Of a DNA stretch of 33,339 nucleotides, positions 1 through 8,149 are shown one piece after another (position 1 is the stretch's first letter; the number at the start of each line of letters is the position of its first letter). The notes under the pieces were generated by a model. It did no database searches, was not told where the DNA came from, and saw only the letters and a program-made list of their open reading frames with translations. Source of the stretch: Longimicrobium sp. (GTDB lineage: Bacteria > Gemmatimonadota > Gemmatimonadetes > Longimicrobiales > Longimicrobiaceae); NCBI GenBank assembly GCA_036387335.1, contig DASVTZ010000044.1, forward strand, positions 1 through 33,339, read 5' to 3'. The position numbers were made by a program, and so were the translations under genes.

Positions 1-1
1 G

Positions 2-103
2 GGGCTCGCCGCGCTCCTCCCCAACCCGCGCGAGCGCACCCCCCGCAACACCCCCGAGTATCGCCGCGAGATCCTCCGCCGCATGAGCTTCCGCGGCTGG
101 TGA
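2..103 (+). CDS. mtgA: Monofunctional biosynthetic peptidoglycan transglycosylase, C-terminal fragment
   Basis: Only the last 33 codons are inside the window; the frame is open from base 2 to the TGA at 101-103. The tail reads LAALLPNPRERTP, followed by a basic stretch ending ILRRMSFRGW. An Ala-rich turn followed by LPNP and an Arg-rich helix is typical of the end of the GT51 glycosyltransferase domain in stand-alone MtgA proteins, which polymerise lipid II into glycan strands at the inner membrane. Class A penicillin-binding proteins usually carry LPQ or LPxAP at this point and then continue into a transpeptidase domain, which is absent here. The call rests on this short tail alone and the catalytic region lies outside the window. 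Confidence 0.55.
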   Translation, partial: GLAALLPNPRERTPRNTPEYRREILRRMSFRGW

Positions 104-125
104 ACGCGCTCGTGGCGGAAACGGC

Positions 126-416
126 TCACCCCGTCGCGTCCGTCCGGCCCGCCTTCCGGGGCTTGGTCACACGAATGCGCGCTTTTGCCGAGGGGCGCAG
201 CTCGCGCAACCCGAAGCTCGGCCACGTCCGCCCGTCCACGACCTCCGCGGAGCCGCAGTTCGTGTCGTGGCGAGTGCCGCGCAGGCCGTTGATCGCGGTG
301 AACGCCTCTCGTACGTCTTCGCCGGTGAGCGCCACCGCCGCTTTGAAGACGGAGTGGTGGTGCGCCTCGCCGATGGGGCGGTAGCCGCACGCCGCAGCGA
401 AAGTCGTCGTGGCTCT
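126..416 (-). pseudogene. Decayed HEPN-like domain fragment (5' part missing)
   Basis: On the minus strand the translation from about 416 down to 228 reads ATTTFAAACGYRPIGEAHH, then SVFKAAVALTGEDVREAF, then a RGTRHDTNCGSAEVVDG segment. A GYRPxGExHH turn, a helix, then a basic RxxRHxxxxG segment and AEVV is the layout of the second half of small HEPN-type helical proteins, often found as antitoxin or nuclease partners. The first helix and a plausible start are missing: upstream, the frame runs into the antisense of the lipoprotein gene. The expected Tyr of the usual YG pair is Cys here. The tail after 228 looks like non-coding read-through to the stop at 126-128. I read it as a remnant rather than an expressed gene; it could also be coincidence. 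Confidence 0.35.
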
Positions 417-440
417 GCCAATCTCAACCAGGAGCAACCG

Positions 441-866
441 ATGCAGCATTCCCGCGTTTTCCTGCTGCTCGCCCTCACGCTGGCCGCCGGAGCCTGCGGC
501 GACTCCTCCGGCGGCGGCATCGACAACGAGCTCGAGCGGCAGCTTAGCGCCGTCGCCGGCCCGTGGACCGGCGTTTCCCCGGAGCTCACGCTCGATTTCC
601 AACTCCAAGACGGAGCCGGCACCGCCGTCTCGGGAAGCGGCACCATGAAGGAGGCCGCGGCCGCCAGCACGGTGCCCATCACGGTGACCGGCACCTTTCA
701 GCGCCCGCAGCTATCCCTCACCGTCAGCGGGATGACCTTCGAAGGCCGCGCTGTCCAGGCCGCCTTCCAGGGGAGCTACACCACCGTCGGCGGCATCAGC
801 GCCCCCCTGCACCTCACCGCGACGGGCTACTCCAGGGACATCAGCATCCTGCTGCAGGAACGCTGA
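441..866 (+). CDS. Small predicted lipoprotein, unknown function
   Basis: The product is 141 residues. The start chosen is the ATG at 441, preceded by AGGAG at 430-434; the frame is open further upstream but has no coding character. Residues 1-17 form a short basic start and a hydrophobic segment (FLLLALTLAAGA), followed by Cys18 and a GDSSGGG linker, which is a lipoprotein-type signal with Ala rather than Leu at -3. The remaining ~115 residues look like a small beta-rich domain with alternating Val/Thr/Leu strands (for example PITVTGTF and PQLSLTVSGMTFEG). I do not recognise a family. It is probably an exported, membrane-anchored protein. No partner is evident; the next gene starts 132 bases downstream and is unrelated. 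Confidence 0.8.
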   Translation: MQHSRVFLLLALTLAAGACGDSSGGGIDNELERQLSAVAGPWTGVSPELTLDFQLQDGAGTAVSGSGTMKEAAAASTVPITVTGTFQRPQLSLTVSGMTFEGRAVQAAFQGSYTTVGGISAPLHLTATGYSRDISILLQER

Positions 867-998
867 CTCCCTCCACGGCCATCCGGCTGGCGCACGTGAG
901 GGTGAATGGACCATCTTATGACCGCCCCTCACGCCAATGCGCCATCGCGATCCGCGATTGCGGGTGTGTGGGCCGGCAACGCAAGGAGCGCGGTCCTG

Positions 999-2366
999 AT
1001 GCTGAATCAACTCGGGCTGGAAAACTTCAAATCCTGGCGCTCGGTCCGGCACCTTCGCCTGGCCCCCGTCACGGGCCTGTTCGGTACGAACAGCTCCGGG
1101 AAGACGAGCATCATCCAGGCGCTGCTCATGATGAAGCAGACCGTGGAATCGTCGGATCGCAAGCAGGTGCTGAACCTCGGCGACGACTCGGACCCGGTGC
1201 GGCTGGGCACCTTCCGCGAGATACTGCACCAGGGCAGGGGGCCCTTTGAGTTCGACCTGGATTGGACGCTCCCCCACGAGCTCGCGATTGCTGACCCCGT
1301 CCGGCCGGGCGCCACGATGTTCTCCGGTGACGAGATGGGCTTCTGCACGCGCATCGGCTCCGCCGGCAGCAAGGGCCGCATGCGTGTGGATCGAATGGAA
1401 TACCGCTTCGCGGACGCCACCGTCGGCATGCGCCGCAAAGAACGGCAGGAGCATGGCTACGAGCTGGAGGGATCGTCCGGTGGAGGATTCGGGTTCAGGC
1501 GCATCCGCGGGCGGGCCTGGGACCTTCCAGACCCGGTAAAGAGCTACGGCTTTCCAGACCAGGTGAAGGCGTATTACCAGAACGCCAGCTTCGTTTCGGA
1601 CCTGGCGCTCGCGTTCGAAGAGCAGATGAACCGCGTGTACTACCTGGGCCCGCTCCGCGACTACCCAAAGCGGGAATACACGTGGGCCGGCGCCGAGCCG
1701 GCGGACATGGGCCAGCGCGGCGAGCGGGTGGTGGACGCGTTGATGGCCGCGCAGGACCGGCCAAAGATCTCCCGCGGCAAAGGCACCAAGGCGTTCACGG
1801 TCCAGGAATACGTAGGCTACTGGCTCAAGGAACTGGGCCTGGTGCACAGTTTCAGCGTGCAGCCCATCACGCCTGAAAGCAATCTGTACCGGGTGTGGAT
1901 CACGCGCAGCCCGGGCGCGGCCCCGGTTCTGATCACCGACGTGGGCTTCGGCGTTTCTCAGATCCTGCCGGTGCTGACCATCTGCTACTACGTCCCCGAG
2001 GGATCCACCATCCTGCTGGAGCAGCCGGAGATTCACCTTCATCCGGCGGTGCAGTCGGGGCTGGCCGACGTGTTCATCGACGTCGTGAAGCGCCGCAGGA
2101 TCCAGCTTGTGGTGGAAAGCCACAGCGAGCACCTGCTGCGCCGCCTGCAGAGGCGCATGGCGGAGGAGCAGCTCGCGCCGGAGCAGGTCGCGCTCTACTT
2201 CGCGCAGGAAGAACGGGGCGTGTCGCGCCTCAGCCCGTTGGAGGTGGACGAGTTCGGCAACATCCGGAACTGGCCGCCCAACTTCTTCGGCGACGAGATG
2301 GGCGACCTCGCCGCGATGGCCGAGGCCGCGATGCGCCGGCAGATGGCTCGGCGGGGCGCCGCATGA
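999..2366 (+). CDS. DUF3696-type AAA/ABC ATPase (OLD-like), likely defence-associated
   Basis: A 455-residue P-loop ATPase of the SMC/ABC-like class. Visible motifs: Walker A GTNSSGKTS (residues 29-37, right after an N-terminal GLENFKSW strand typical of RecF/OLD-like ATPases), a signature-like GFGVSQILP (316-324), Walker B ILLEQPEIHLHP (338-349) and a switch histidine segment VESHSEHLL (372-380). The C-terminal part has DEFGNIRNWPPNFFGDE, the pattern ending DUF3696 proteins. The start is placed at ATG 999 because AAGGAG lies at 983-988; the frame is open to 906 but the extra 31 residues look non-coding. The stop overlaps the next start by ATGA, so the PIN-like nuclease is translationally coupled. 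It probably acts as the NTP-driven sensor of a two-component toxin or antiphage module; the trigger is unknown. Confidence 0.85.
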   Translation: MLNQLGLENFKSWRSVRHLRLAPVTGLFGTNSSGKTSIIQALLMMKQTVESSDRKQVLNLGDDSDPVRLGTFREILHQGRGPFEFDLDWTLPHELAIADPVRPGATMFSGDEMGFCTRIGSAGSKGRMRVDRMEYRFADATVGMRRKERQEHGYELEGSSGGGFGFRRIRGRAWDLPDPVKSYGFPDQVKAYYQNASFVSDLALAFEEQMNRVYYLGPLRDYPKREYTWAGAEPADMGQRGERVVDALMAAQDRPKISRGKGTKAFTVQEYVGYWLKELGLVHSFSVQPITPESNLYRVWITRSPGAAPVLITDVGFGVSQILPVLTICYYVPEGSTILLEQPEIHLHPAVQSGLADVFIDVVKRRRIQLVVESHSEHLLRRLQRRMAEEQLAPEQVALYFAQEERGVSRLSPLEVDEFGNIRNWPPNFFGDEMGDLAAMAEAAMRRQMARRGAA

Positions 2367-2854
2367 CGCACTGGGCGGTGGACACCAACGTCCCGCGCGT
2401 CGCCAACTACCCGCACGCTCCCACTCACGCCTCGCCCGAGTGCGTGCTGGAATGCGTGCGCCGCGTACGCGAGCTCTCCGCTCGCGGCGGCCTCCTGCTG
2501 GATGACGGATGGCGGATCATCCGCGAGTACCAGAACCAGTTGCGCAGCGTGGGGCAGCCAGGCGTGGGCGACGCGTTTCTAAGAGCGGTTCTCACGCGCC
2601 ACGCGGACCCGTCGTGGTGCACCCTGGTTCCGATCACTGCCCACCCGGAACGTGGCTTCGACGAATACCCTGCCGACCCCGACCTCGCCGCGTTTGACCC
2701 TTCTGACCACAAGTTCGTGGCGGTCGCGCTCGCCGGTCCTCAACCGGCTGTCGTCCTCAATGCGGTGGACAGCGATTGGTGGGAGCACCGCGAAGTGCTT
2801 GAGCGGAACGGCGTACGCATCGAGTTCCTCTGCCCGGGCGAGATGGGCGACTGA
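2363..2854 (+). CDS. PIN-like domain nuclease partner of the upstream ATPase
   Basis: The product is 163 residues. It starts AVDTNVPRVAN with Asp7, the first acidic residue of PIN folds. Further acidic positions sit where a PIN active site expects them: Glu55 in WRIIREYQ, Asp115 in FDPSDHKFVAVAL (compare the DxxF/ixAxA motif) and Asp136/Asp138 in LNAVDSDWW, the usual near-terminal acidic strand end. PIN domains are metal-dependent ribonucleases, common as toxins. There is no VapB-like antitoxin nearby; instead the gene overlaps the ATPase by 4 bases, so its activity is more likely gated by that ATPase. The family assignment is by motif spacing only; no specific family name is claimed. Convergent with the next gene, which ends 50 bases away. 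Confidence 0.75.
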   Translation: MTHWAVDTNVPRVANYPHAPTHASPECVLECVRRVRELSARGGLLLDDGWRIIREYQNQLRSVGQPGVGDAFLRAVLTRHADPSWCTLVPITAHPERGFDEYPADPDLAAFDPSDHKFVAVALAGPQPAVVLNAVDSDWWEHREVLERNGVRIEFLCPGEMGD

Positions 2855-2903
2855 TTGCTAGCAGTGCGCCCGTTCTAAAGAGGACAGCGCGTGTCCCCGT
2901 CCC

Positions 2904-5900
2904 TCACTGCTCGATTTCCACCGCCTCCACGTTGTCGAAGCGCTCCAGATCGATCAGCAGCAGGTAGGGGTCAATGCCGGCTTCGGCGGGTTTGCGGGGG
3001 ACGGTGAGCGTGATGGTCTGCAGGCCGGTGCGGATGCGGTGGGGGCGCAGGTAGAGCCGCTCGCCGTACTCCGAGCCCAGGCCGCTGTTGGGGGCGAAGA
3101 CGCCGACCGGCACCCACTCGTTCATCGGCACCTCGGTCTCCACGCCGGCGGGGTCGACGGTGACTTTGCGCGCGCGCAGGCGGAGGGTGACCTGCCAGGC
3201 GCCCTCCGCGATCTGCCTGGCGGAGGCGCGCTCCGTCTTGAGCTGCCAGAAGGTGTTGGCGGCGAAGAGGTCGTGCAGGAGGTAGCGGAGCGAGTCGGGG
3301 GTGACCGCCTCGAGCTCGCGGTAGAGGTCCAGGGTGGTGGCCCGGGGCGCGCCCGCGCGCTGCTTCTCGCGCAGGCGGCGGAAGGCGAGGTTCACGCGGT
3401 CGGCGCCCATGTACTCGCGCAGGGCGAAGAAGGCCGCGGGGCCCTTACGATAGGCCGCGTACGGGTCCATCGCGCGGAGCAGGGGGACGGACTGGCGGAT
3501 GGGCGGGATGGGTGACGGCTGGCGAAAGAACCTCCGCAGCCGCTCCAGGTGCGCGCGCCCGTACGCCTCCTCCACGACGCCCATCCCGGCGTACCAGGCG
3601 AAGCTCTCGGAGAGCAGCGGCGCACCCTCGGCCAGGGCGTACGCGACACCCCACTGGTGCGCCATCTCGTGCGCGATGATGGCGAACGGCATGTCGAGGC
3701 CGTTCGGATCCTCGGCGGGGTTGTAGCGGGAGAAGCCTTCCGTGTAGTCGATCGTGGTCGCGTCGGCGTGCGCGCCCATGCCGCTGCCGGGGTTTTCGAC
3801 GAGGCGAATGAAGCTGTGCGGGTACGGGCCGAACTCGCGGCTGTTGTGCTCCAGCGAGGCGCGCACGCTGCGGAGGATGCGCGCCAGGTTCGCGGCGTGC
3901 CGCGGGTGATGGAAGACCTGGATCGTCACGGGCCGCCCCGCGCCCGACCTGGGCGTCCAGCGCTCCTCGTGCACGGCGTAGCGCGCGGAGAAGAAGCGGT
4001 ACTCGTTGCCGATCGGGGCGTCGGTGGCGTAGTGGAAGTACCGGCGCCCGTTCGTGGTCCACGTGCGGCGCAGCAGGCCGGGCGCCACGGCGGTCTGGTC
4101 GCCATCGGTGCCGATGACCGTTTCGACGGCGATGGGCGCGGCGCCGGTGAAGTCGCCCGCTCCGCCGGTGACGTCCCCGCCTGCCTCGACCTCGGCGAGC
4201 GAGGGGAAGAGGCGGCGCGGCGAGAGCCCGTGCGCCCGCCGGTCGCTGGGCTTGAACAGCTCGCGGCCGGGATCGTAGCCGATCTCGGGGAGGAAGTCGT
4301 TGGTGAAGAAGCTGCTGGCCGCCGTCACCGAGCGCCCCGCGCCGCTGTTGCGGAAGCCGCGCGGCTTGATGTGGATCGCGAAGCTGAGCCGCAGCGATTC
4401 GCCGGGCCCGAGCGGCTGCTTCAGCGCGTAGATGGCGTGGCCGAGATCCTCGTCCGCGACGACGCGCGTGGCGGGGCGGTCGAAGGAGATGGCGCCGGTC
4501 TGCACGCCGGGGCTGGTGGCCAGGTGGATCGTGTCGATGGGCACCTGCGTGCGGTTCACGAGGAGGTGGGAGCCGCGCACCTCCACCTCCCGCCGACGGG
4601 GATGGATCTCCATGTGCAGCTTCGTCCCCGCGATCCGCGGCTGAGGGGCGTTCGCGTACCGCCCGAAGCGCCGCTCGTACAGGGCCTGCCGCTCCGCCCG
4701 CTCGAACGGGGAAGCGTACTCGTTCAGCACGTTGGTGTTGTAGAAGACGAAGCCGCCCAGCGCGAGCACGAGCCCCGCCGCCGTCGCGGCCGCCACCGCC
4801 GTGGGACGCGTGAAGCGGAGGCGCGCGAGCTGGAGCCGCACGCGCGGGCGCCCCTCCAGCCCCCGCATCCAGAACACCCGCGCCACAACCGCCAGCAGCA
4901 GCGCCCAGGCCGCCCAGTAGAGCATGAACCACGTCCACGGCCCCAGTGACGCGCCGAATCCGCGCATGTCCGAGTAGGTCCACCTGGGCGCGGAGCCGTA
5001 GACGAGCAGGTCGTGGTCGATCCCCAGCCAGGCGGCGAAGGCGATGAAGAAGTAGGCGAGCAGCGCCAGCAGGTGGCCGAGGTACTTCTGATTGACCAGC
5101 CCCTGCACCACCAGGGCGAGCACGGCGAAGAGGAGGTACTCGGGTAGCTGGAGGCCGAAGAGGACCTTGATGTAGAGGCCGATCTCGAACTTGTAGTATC
5201 CCATCCTCACCTGCACCGCCATCCCGACCGCCATCAGCAGCGCCATCCACACGGCCAGGACCAGCCCGAGCCCCAGGAACTTGCCGGCGAAGCGCACCCC
5301 GTCCGGCACCGGCGCCGCGTCGGTGATCTCGCCCAGCCCCGCCTCCCGCTCGCGCCAGACCAGCTCGCCGGCGTAGAGGACGATGAACAGCGGCGTGATC
5401 ACCCACTGGGTGAAGGGCTGCGTGAGGGAGGCGGTCAGGAAGGTGAGCACGTACTCCGTCCGCGGCAGCAGCGGCGTCCCCGAGCTCTCGAAGTTCTGGG
5501 GGAGGACGATGACGGCGATCACGGCAATGCCGGCCAGCACGATGAGCCCGCCGCGGCTCTTTGCGATCGTGCGGAACGAGTCCCACGCGATCGCGAGCGT
5601 CTGGCGCGCGCGGCTCGCGAAGCCGAACGCCTGCTGGACGTGCGGCACGGCGATCGGTGCGGTGCTGGCGATGTCGCTCCCGGACGGCGTCGGCGCGTGC
5701 GCATCGCCCCTGTGCCTGCCGAAGCGCGCGATGCGGCTCCACCACACGGTCGCCGCCAGGTGCTCGAAGCGGAAGCGCGCGTAGGTGAAGGCGAGCGTGG
5801 CGAGCGCGACGCCCGCCCACACCAGGCGCCCGTGGAGCAGCGGGCCTTCGAGGGCGATCAGCCGCGTGCTCTTTTCGATCGGCGACCATCCCAGCACCAC

Positions 5901-6560
5901 CTCGGAGGTCATGTACAGGTGGCCGAAGACGTCGAGCAGCGCCGCCACGTCCCGCCGCTCCAGGTAGTACATCACGGCCGCGAACCCGCCGTACGCCACC
6001 GCGATCAGCAGCACGCTTCCCACGTAGCTCCCCAGCGCCCGCCGCCCCAGCGCCGCCCACGCGAACTGCACCGTCGTGCCGACGAAGGCGTTCGGCAGCG
6101 CAAAGAAGCCGAATGCCGTGAGGTACGCCGCCGGGCGGAATGGCCCGATCAGCTCCGGATCGGCCCCGGAAGCGTAGACGGCGAGCAGCACGCCCAGCGG
6201 AATCGCCAGCAGGATCAGCAGGTTGAGGACGAGCGCCGCGAGGAAGCGCCCGCCCAGGTGCTCCGCCTTGCTGACCGGCGCGGTGTAGGTGAGCGGGTGC
6301 ATCCCCGTCTCCACGTCGCGCGCGGCGATCTCGCCGGCCGTGGCCGCGCCCAGCACGAGCCACAGCAGGCTGCCGAACACCGTGGCGGACGCGATGATGA
6401 ACGGCGAGTTCAGGAAGAACTCCGCGTACAGCGCATCCGAGAGGAAGCTTTCCCGCGTGAAGATGAAGGCGATGGTGGCCAGGATGGCGAAGACGAGCCA
6501 GGTGGAGACGCGCCGCGCCTGGTAGGCAAGCTCGAAGCGGAAGATCGTCCGCAGTTTCAT
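2904..6560 (-). CDS. ABC-2 type permease fused to M1-family metallopeptidase domain
   Basis: A 1218-residue fusion. Residues 1 to about 605 are a multi-pass ABC-2 permease: an amphipathic start (MKLRTIFRFELAYQARR), a first membrane segment at about 19-37, many more segments in two blocks, and the last at about 585-603. Residues 606-1218 form an extracytoplasmic M1-like peptidase with the zinc motif HEMAHQW (964-970) and a third-ligand candidate Glu985 in LLSESFAWY. The spacing between the second His and this Glu is 16 residues, shorter than the classical 18. An exopeptidase-type GSGMGAHAD segment precedes it. The start is ATG 6560, overlapping the ATPase stop by ATGA; the upstream open frame is antisense or out-of-frame to that ATPase. 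Together they make an exporter whose permease carries its own peptidase. Confidence 0.9.
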   Translation of the reverse strand: MKLRTIFRFELAYQARRVSTWLVFAILATIAFIFTRESFLSDALYAEFFLNSPFIIASATVFGSLLWLVLGAATAGEIAARDVETGMHPLTYTAPVSKAEHLGGRFLAALVLNLLILLAIPLGVLLAVYASGADPELIGPFRPAAYLTAFGFFALPNAFVGTTVQFAWAALGRRALGSYVGSVLLIAVAYGGFAAVMYYLERRDVAALLDVFGHLYMTSEVVLGWSPIEKSTRLIALEGPLLHGRLVWAGVALATLAFTYARFRFEHLAATVWWSRIARFGRHRGDAHAPTPSGSDIASTAPIAVPHVQQAFGFASRARQTLAIAWDSFRTIAKSRGGLIVLAGIAVIAVIVLPQNFESSGTPLLPRTEYVLTFLTASLTQPFTQWVITPLFIVLYAGELVWREREAGLGEITDAAPVPDGVRFAGKFLGLGLVLAVWMALLMAVGMAVQVRMGYYKFEIGLYIKVLFGLQLPEYLLFAVLALVVQGLVNQKYLGHLLALLAYFFIAFAAWLGIDHDLLVYGSAPRWTYSDMRGFGASLGPWTWFMLYWAAWALLLAVVARVFWMRGLEGRPRVRLQLARLRFTRPTAVAAATAAGLVLALGGFVFYNTNVLNEYASPFERAERQALYERRFGRYANAPQPRIAGTKLHMEIHPRRREVEVRGSHLLVNRTQVPIDTIHLATSPGVQTGAISFDRPATRVVADEDLGHAIYALKQPLGPGESLRLSFAIHIKPRGFRNSGAGRSVTAASSFFTNDFLPEIGYDPGRELFKPSDRRAHGLSPRRLFPSLAEVEAGGDVTGGAGDFTGAAPIAVETVIGTDGDQTAVAPGLLRRTWTTNGRRYFHYATDAPIGNEYRFFSARYAVHEERWTPRSGAGRPVTIQVFHHPRHAANLARILRSVRASLEHNSREFGPYPHSFIRLVENPGSGMGAHADATTIDYTEGFSRYNPAEDPNGLDMPFAIIAHEMAHQWGVAYALAEGAPLLSESFAWYAGMGVVEEAYGRAHLERLRRFFRQPSPIPPIRQSVPLLRAMDPYAAYRKGPAAFFALREYMGADRVNLAFRRLREKQRAGAPRATTLDLYRELEAVTPDSLRYLLHDLFAANTFWQLKTERASARQIAEGAWQVTLRLRARKVTVDPAGVETEVPMNEWVPVGVFAPNSGLGSEYGERLYLRPHRIRTGLQTITLTVPRKPAEAGIDPYLLLIDLERFDNVEAVEIEQ

Positions 6561-7459
6561 GACGCCACCGCCACCTCGCTCCGGCGGCCGATGTGCCCGG
6601 CCATCGTCCCGAAATAGACATCCTCCAGGTCCGGCTCGGCGGGCTCGAAGCCGGACCCCGGCGCCGCGTCGGCGTACACGTGCACCAGGGTGCGCCCGGC
6701 GAGCATCTTGGTGGAGATCACCGCGTGCTCGCGCTCCACCCGGGCCAGCGCGCTCTTTTCGATGACGCTGCGCCAGATCCGCCCCCGCATCTCCTCGATG
6801 GCGCCGAGCGGCTCGGCCTCCAGCAGGATCTCGCCGCGGTCGATGATCGCCATCCGCGTGCACAGCTCGGAGACGTCCTCCACGATGTGCGTGGAGAGGA
6901 TCACCGCGCTGTTCTCGCCCAGCTCGCTGAGCAGGTTCAGGAACCTCACGCGTTCCGCCGGGTCCAGCCCCGCCGTGGGCTCGTCGACGATGAGCAGCTT
7001 CGGATTCCCCAGCAGCGCCACCGCCACGCCAAAGCGCTGCCGCATCCCGCCCGAGTAGCCGCCCAGCTTCTGCTTGCGCACCTCCCACAGGTTCGTCTGC
7101 CGGAAGAGCGCCTCCACCACTTCCCTGCGCGCCTTCTTCTCGGGGATGCCCTTGAGGATGGCGAAGTAGTCGAGCAACTCCTCCGCGCTCGCCTTTGGAT
7201 ACACGCCGAACTCCTGCGGCAGGTAGCCGAGCGTCTTCCGCACCTCGTCTTTCTGGCGCACGACGTCAAGGTCGCCCAGCTGGATGGTGCCGCTGTCCGG
7301 CTCCTGGAGCGTCGCAAGGATGCGCATCAGCGTGGATTTCCCGGCGCCGTTCGGGCCCAGCAGCCCGTACATCCCCGCCGGGATCGTGAGCGTCACGTCG
7401 TTCAACGCCTGCACGCCGTTGGGGTAGCTCTTGGAGACGCCGCGTATCTGCAATTCCAT
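6557..7459 (-). CDS. ABC transporter ATP-binding protein
   Basis: A 300-residue nucleotide-binding subunit of a DRA/CcmA-like exporter. It has Walker A GPNGAGKST (35-43), Q-loop Gln82 (YLPQEFG), signature YSGGMRQR (135-142), Walker B LLIVDEP (155-161) with the D-loop GLDP, and a switch His in LSTHIVED. The C-terminal ~80 residues after the ATPase core match the regulatory tail common in ABC-2 exporters, ending with DLEDVYFGTMAGH. The start is ATG 7459 (MELQIRGVSKSYPNG). The stop codon overlaps the start of the permease-peptidase by 4 bases, so the two are coupled and are expected to form one complex. It is probably transcribed from the promoter at 7539-7567, which has a repressor-like site in its spacer. 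Substrate unknown. Confidence 0.93.
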   Translation of the reverse strand: MELQIRGVSKSYPNGVQALNDVTLTIPAGMYGLLGPNGAGKSTLMRILATLQEPDSGTIQLGDLDVVRQKDEVRKTLGYLPQEFGVYPKASAEELLDYFAILKGIPEKKARREVVEALFRQTNLWEVRKQKLGGYSGGMRQRFGVAVALLGNPKLLIVDEPTAGLDPAERVRFLNLLSELGENSAVILSTHIVEDVSELCTRMAIIDRGEILLEAEPLGAIEEMRGRIWRSVIEKSALARVEREHAVISTKMLAGRTLVHVYADAAPGSGFEPAEPDLEDVYFGTMAGHIGRRSEVAVAS

Positions 7460-7534
7460 GGCTGCTGTCCTGGCGAGTGCCGCTGGGGAGAACGGATGCA
7501 GCAACACCCGGTCGGATGTACTGGCCGCTATGCG

Positions 7535-7567
7535 AAGTACTTTACGTTTCAAAGCGGCGCGGCGCAA
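7535..7567 (-). promoter_or_regulatory. Promoter with operator-like site for the ABC-peptidase operon
   Basis: On the minus strand TTGCGC (7562-7567) is separated by exactly 17 bases from TAAAGT (7539-7544), a plausible -35/-10 pair ending about 80 bases before ATG 7459. The spacer and -10 contain CTTTG-N4-GTAAAGTACTT (down to 7535), and the same arrangement occurs at 11487-11519 with identical spacing. The placement across the -10 is that of a repressor site. Confidence 0.65.
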
Positions 7568-7630
7568 GGCTTTGGGCGGAATGGTTCTGCCCGGTAATGT
7601 CGTCACTCGCCGCGTACCAGCTGCCCTGCT

Positions 7631-8074
7631 TCAGCCCTGGGCTGTGCCCGAATGCGCGTGCCGCCGAGCCGCGTACCGCCACGCCGTCGCCGATGCGACC
7701 GCCGAGAGGGTGCTCAGCAGGGTGATGGAGCCGATGACGATGGAGGCGAGCTGCCACAGCGGGAGCTTCGAAGCCGACTCGCCGATGGTGAACGGAAGCA
7801 CGCCCACCAGCACACCCGCCGCCGCGCCCCACGCGCCCGCCCGCGCCCGCGTCAGCTCGCCGGGTCCGCGGCGGCCATACGCGATCGCGATCAGCGCCGA
7901 AAACACCACTCCGGACAGGAAGCCGGGGTACGCTCCGATGGCCGGCCACATCTCGTCCATCGACCCATCCGGATCCACGATCAGCCCCGCCAGCACGGCG
8001 ATCGGCGCCCACACCACGGCCCACGCCAGGCCCATCACGATCGCACCCCGGATGCGTGTCAGCCACTCTTTCAT
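7631..8074 (-). CDS. Small multi-pass membrane protein, unknown
   Basis: The product is 147 residues. ATG 8074 is chosen over the GTG three bases upstream because the AGGAGG at 8081-8086 is then 6 bases away. About four hydrophobic segments are visible: AIVMGLAWAVVWAPIAVLAGLIV split in two around residues 11-33, GFLSGVVFSALIAIAYG, AGAWGAAAGVLVGVLPF, and SIVIGSITLLSTLSAVASA. The remainder is short loops with an Arg/His-rich tail, so it is an inner-membrane protein with no recognisable domain. It follows the serine hydrolase gene in the same direction but a strong hairpin (8115-8142) lies between them, so it may have its own transcript. No function is proposed. Confidence 0.75.
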   Translation of the reverse strand: MKEWLTRIRGAIVMGLAWAVVWAPIAVLAGLIVDPDGSMDEMWPAIGAYPGFLSGVVFSALIAIAYGRRGPGELTRARAGAWGAAAGVLVGVLPFTIGESASKLPLWQLASIVIGSITLLSTLSAVASATAWRYAARRHAHSGTAQG

Positions 8075-8114
8075 CACAGCCTCCTCTAACGGATCGTACA
8101 GGGTTGATGGAGCG

Positions 8115-8142
8115 GCGGGAGAGGCCGCGCGGCCCCTCCCGC
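8115..8142 (-). terminator. Hairpin downstream of the serine hydrolase gene
   Basis: Outer arms GCGGGAG (8115-8121) and CTCCCGC (8136-8142) pair perfectly, and GGCC/GGCC pair inside after one mismatch. It begins 8 bases past the hydrolase stop on the minus strand. No U-run follows, so intrinsic termination is uncertain. Confidence 0.4.
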
Positions 8143-8149
8143 ATGAGTG

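Noticed and set aside
711-2132. A 473-codon minus-strand frame opposite the ATPase
   Set aside because: It is antisense of the well-supported ATPase and has no domain-like pattern.
2880-2900. Short GGACA/TGTCC hairpin between the PIN-like gene and the permease-peptidase
   Set aside because: Only five base pairs and no U-run; too weak to call a terminator.
6561-7088. Possible N-terminal extension of the permease-peptidase
   Set aside because: The extension lies in a shifted frame inside the ATPase gene and reads as Gly/Arg/Ala noise; ATG 6560 with the ATGA overlap is better.
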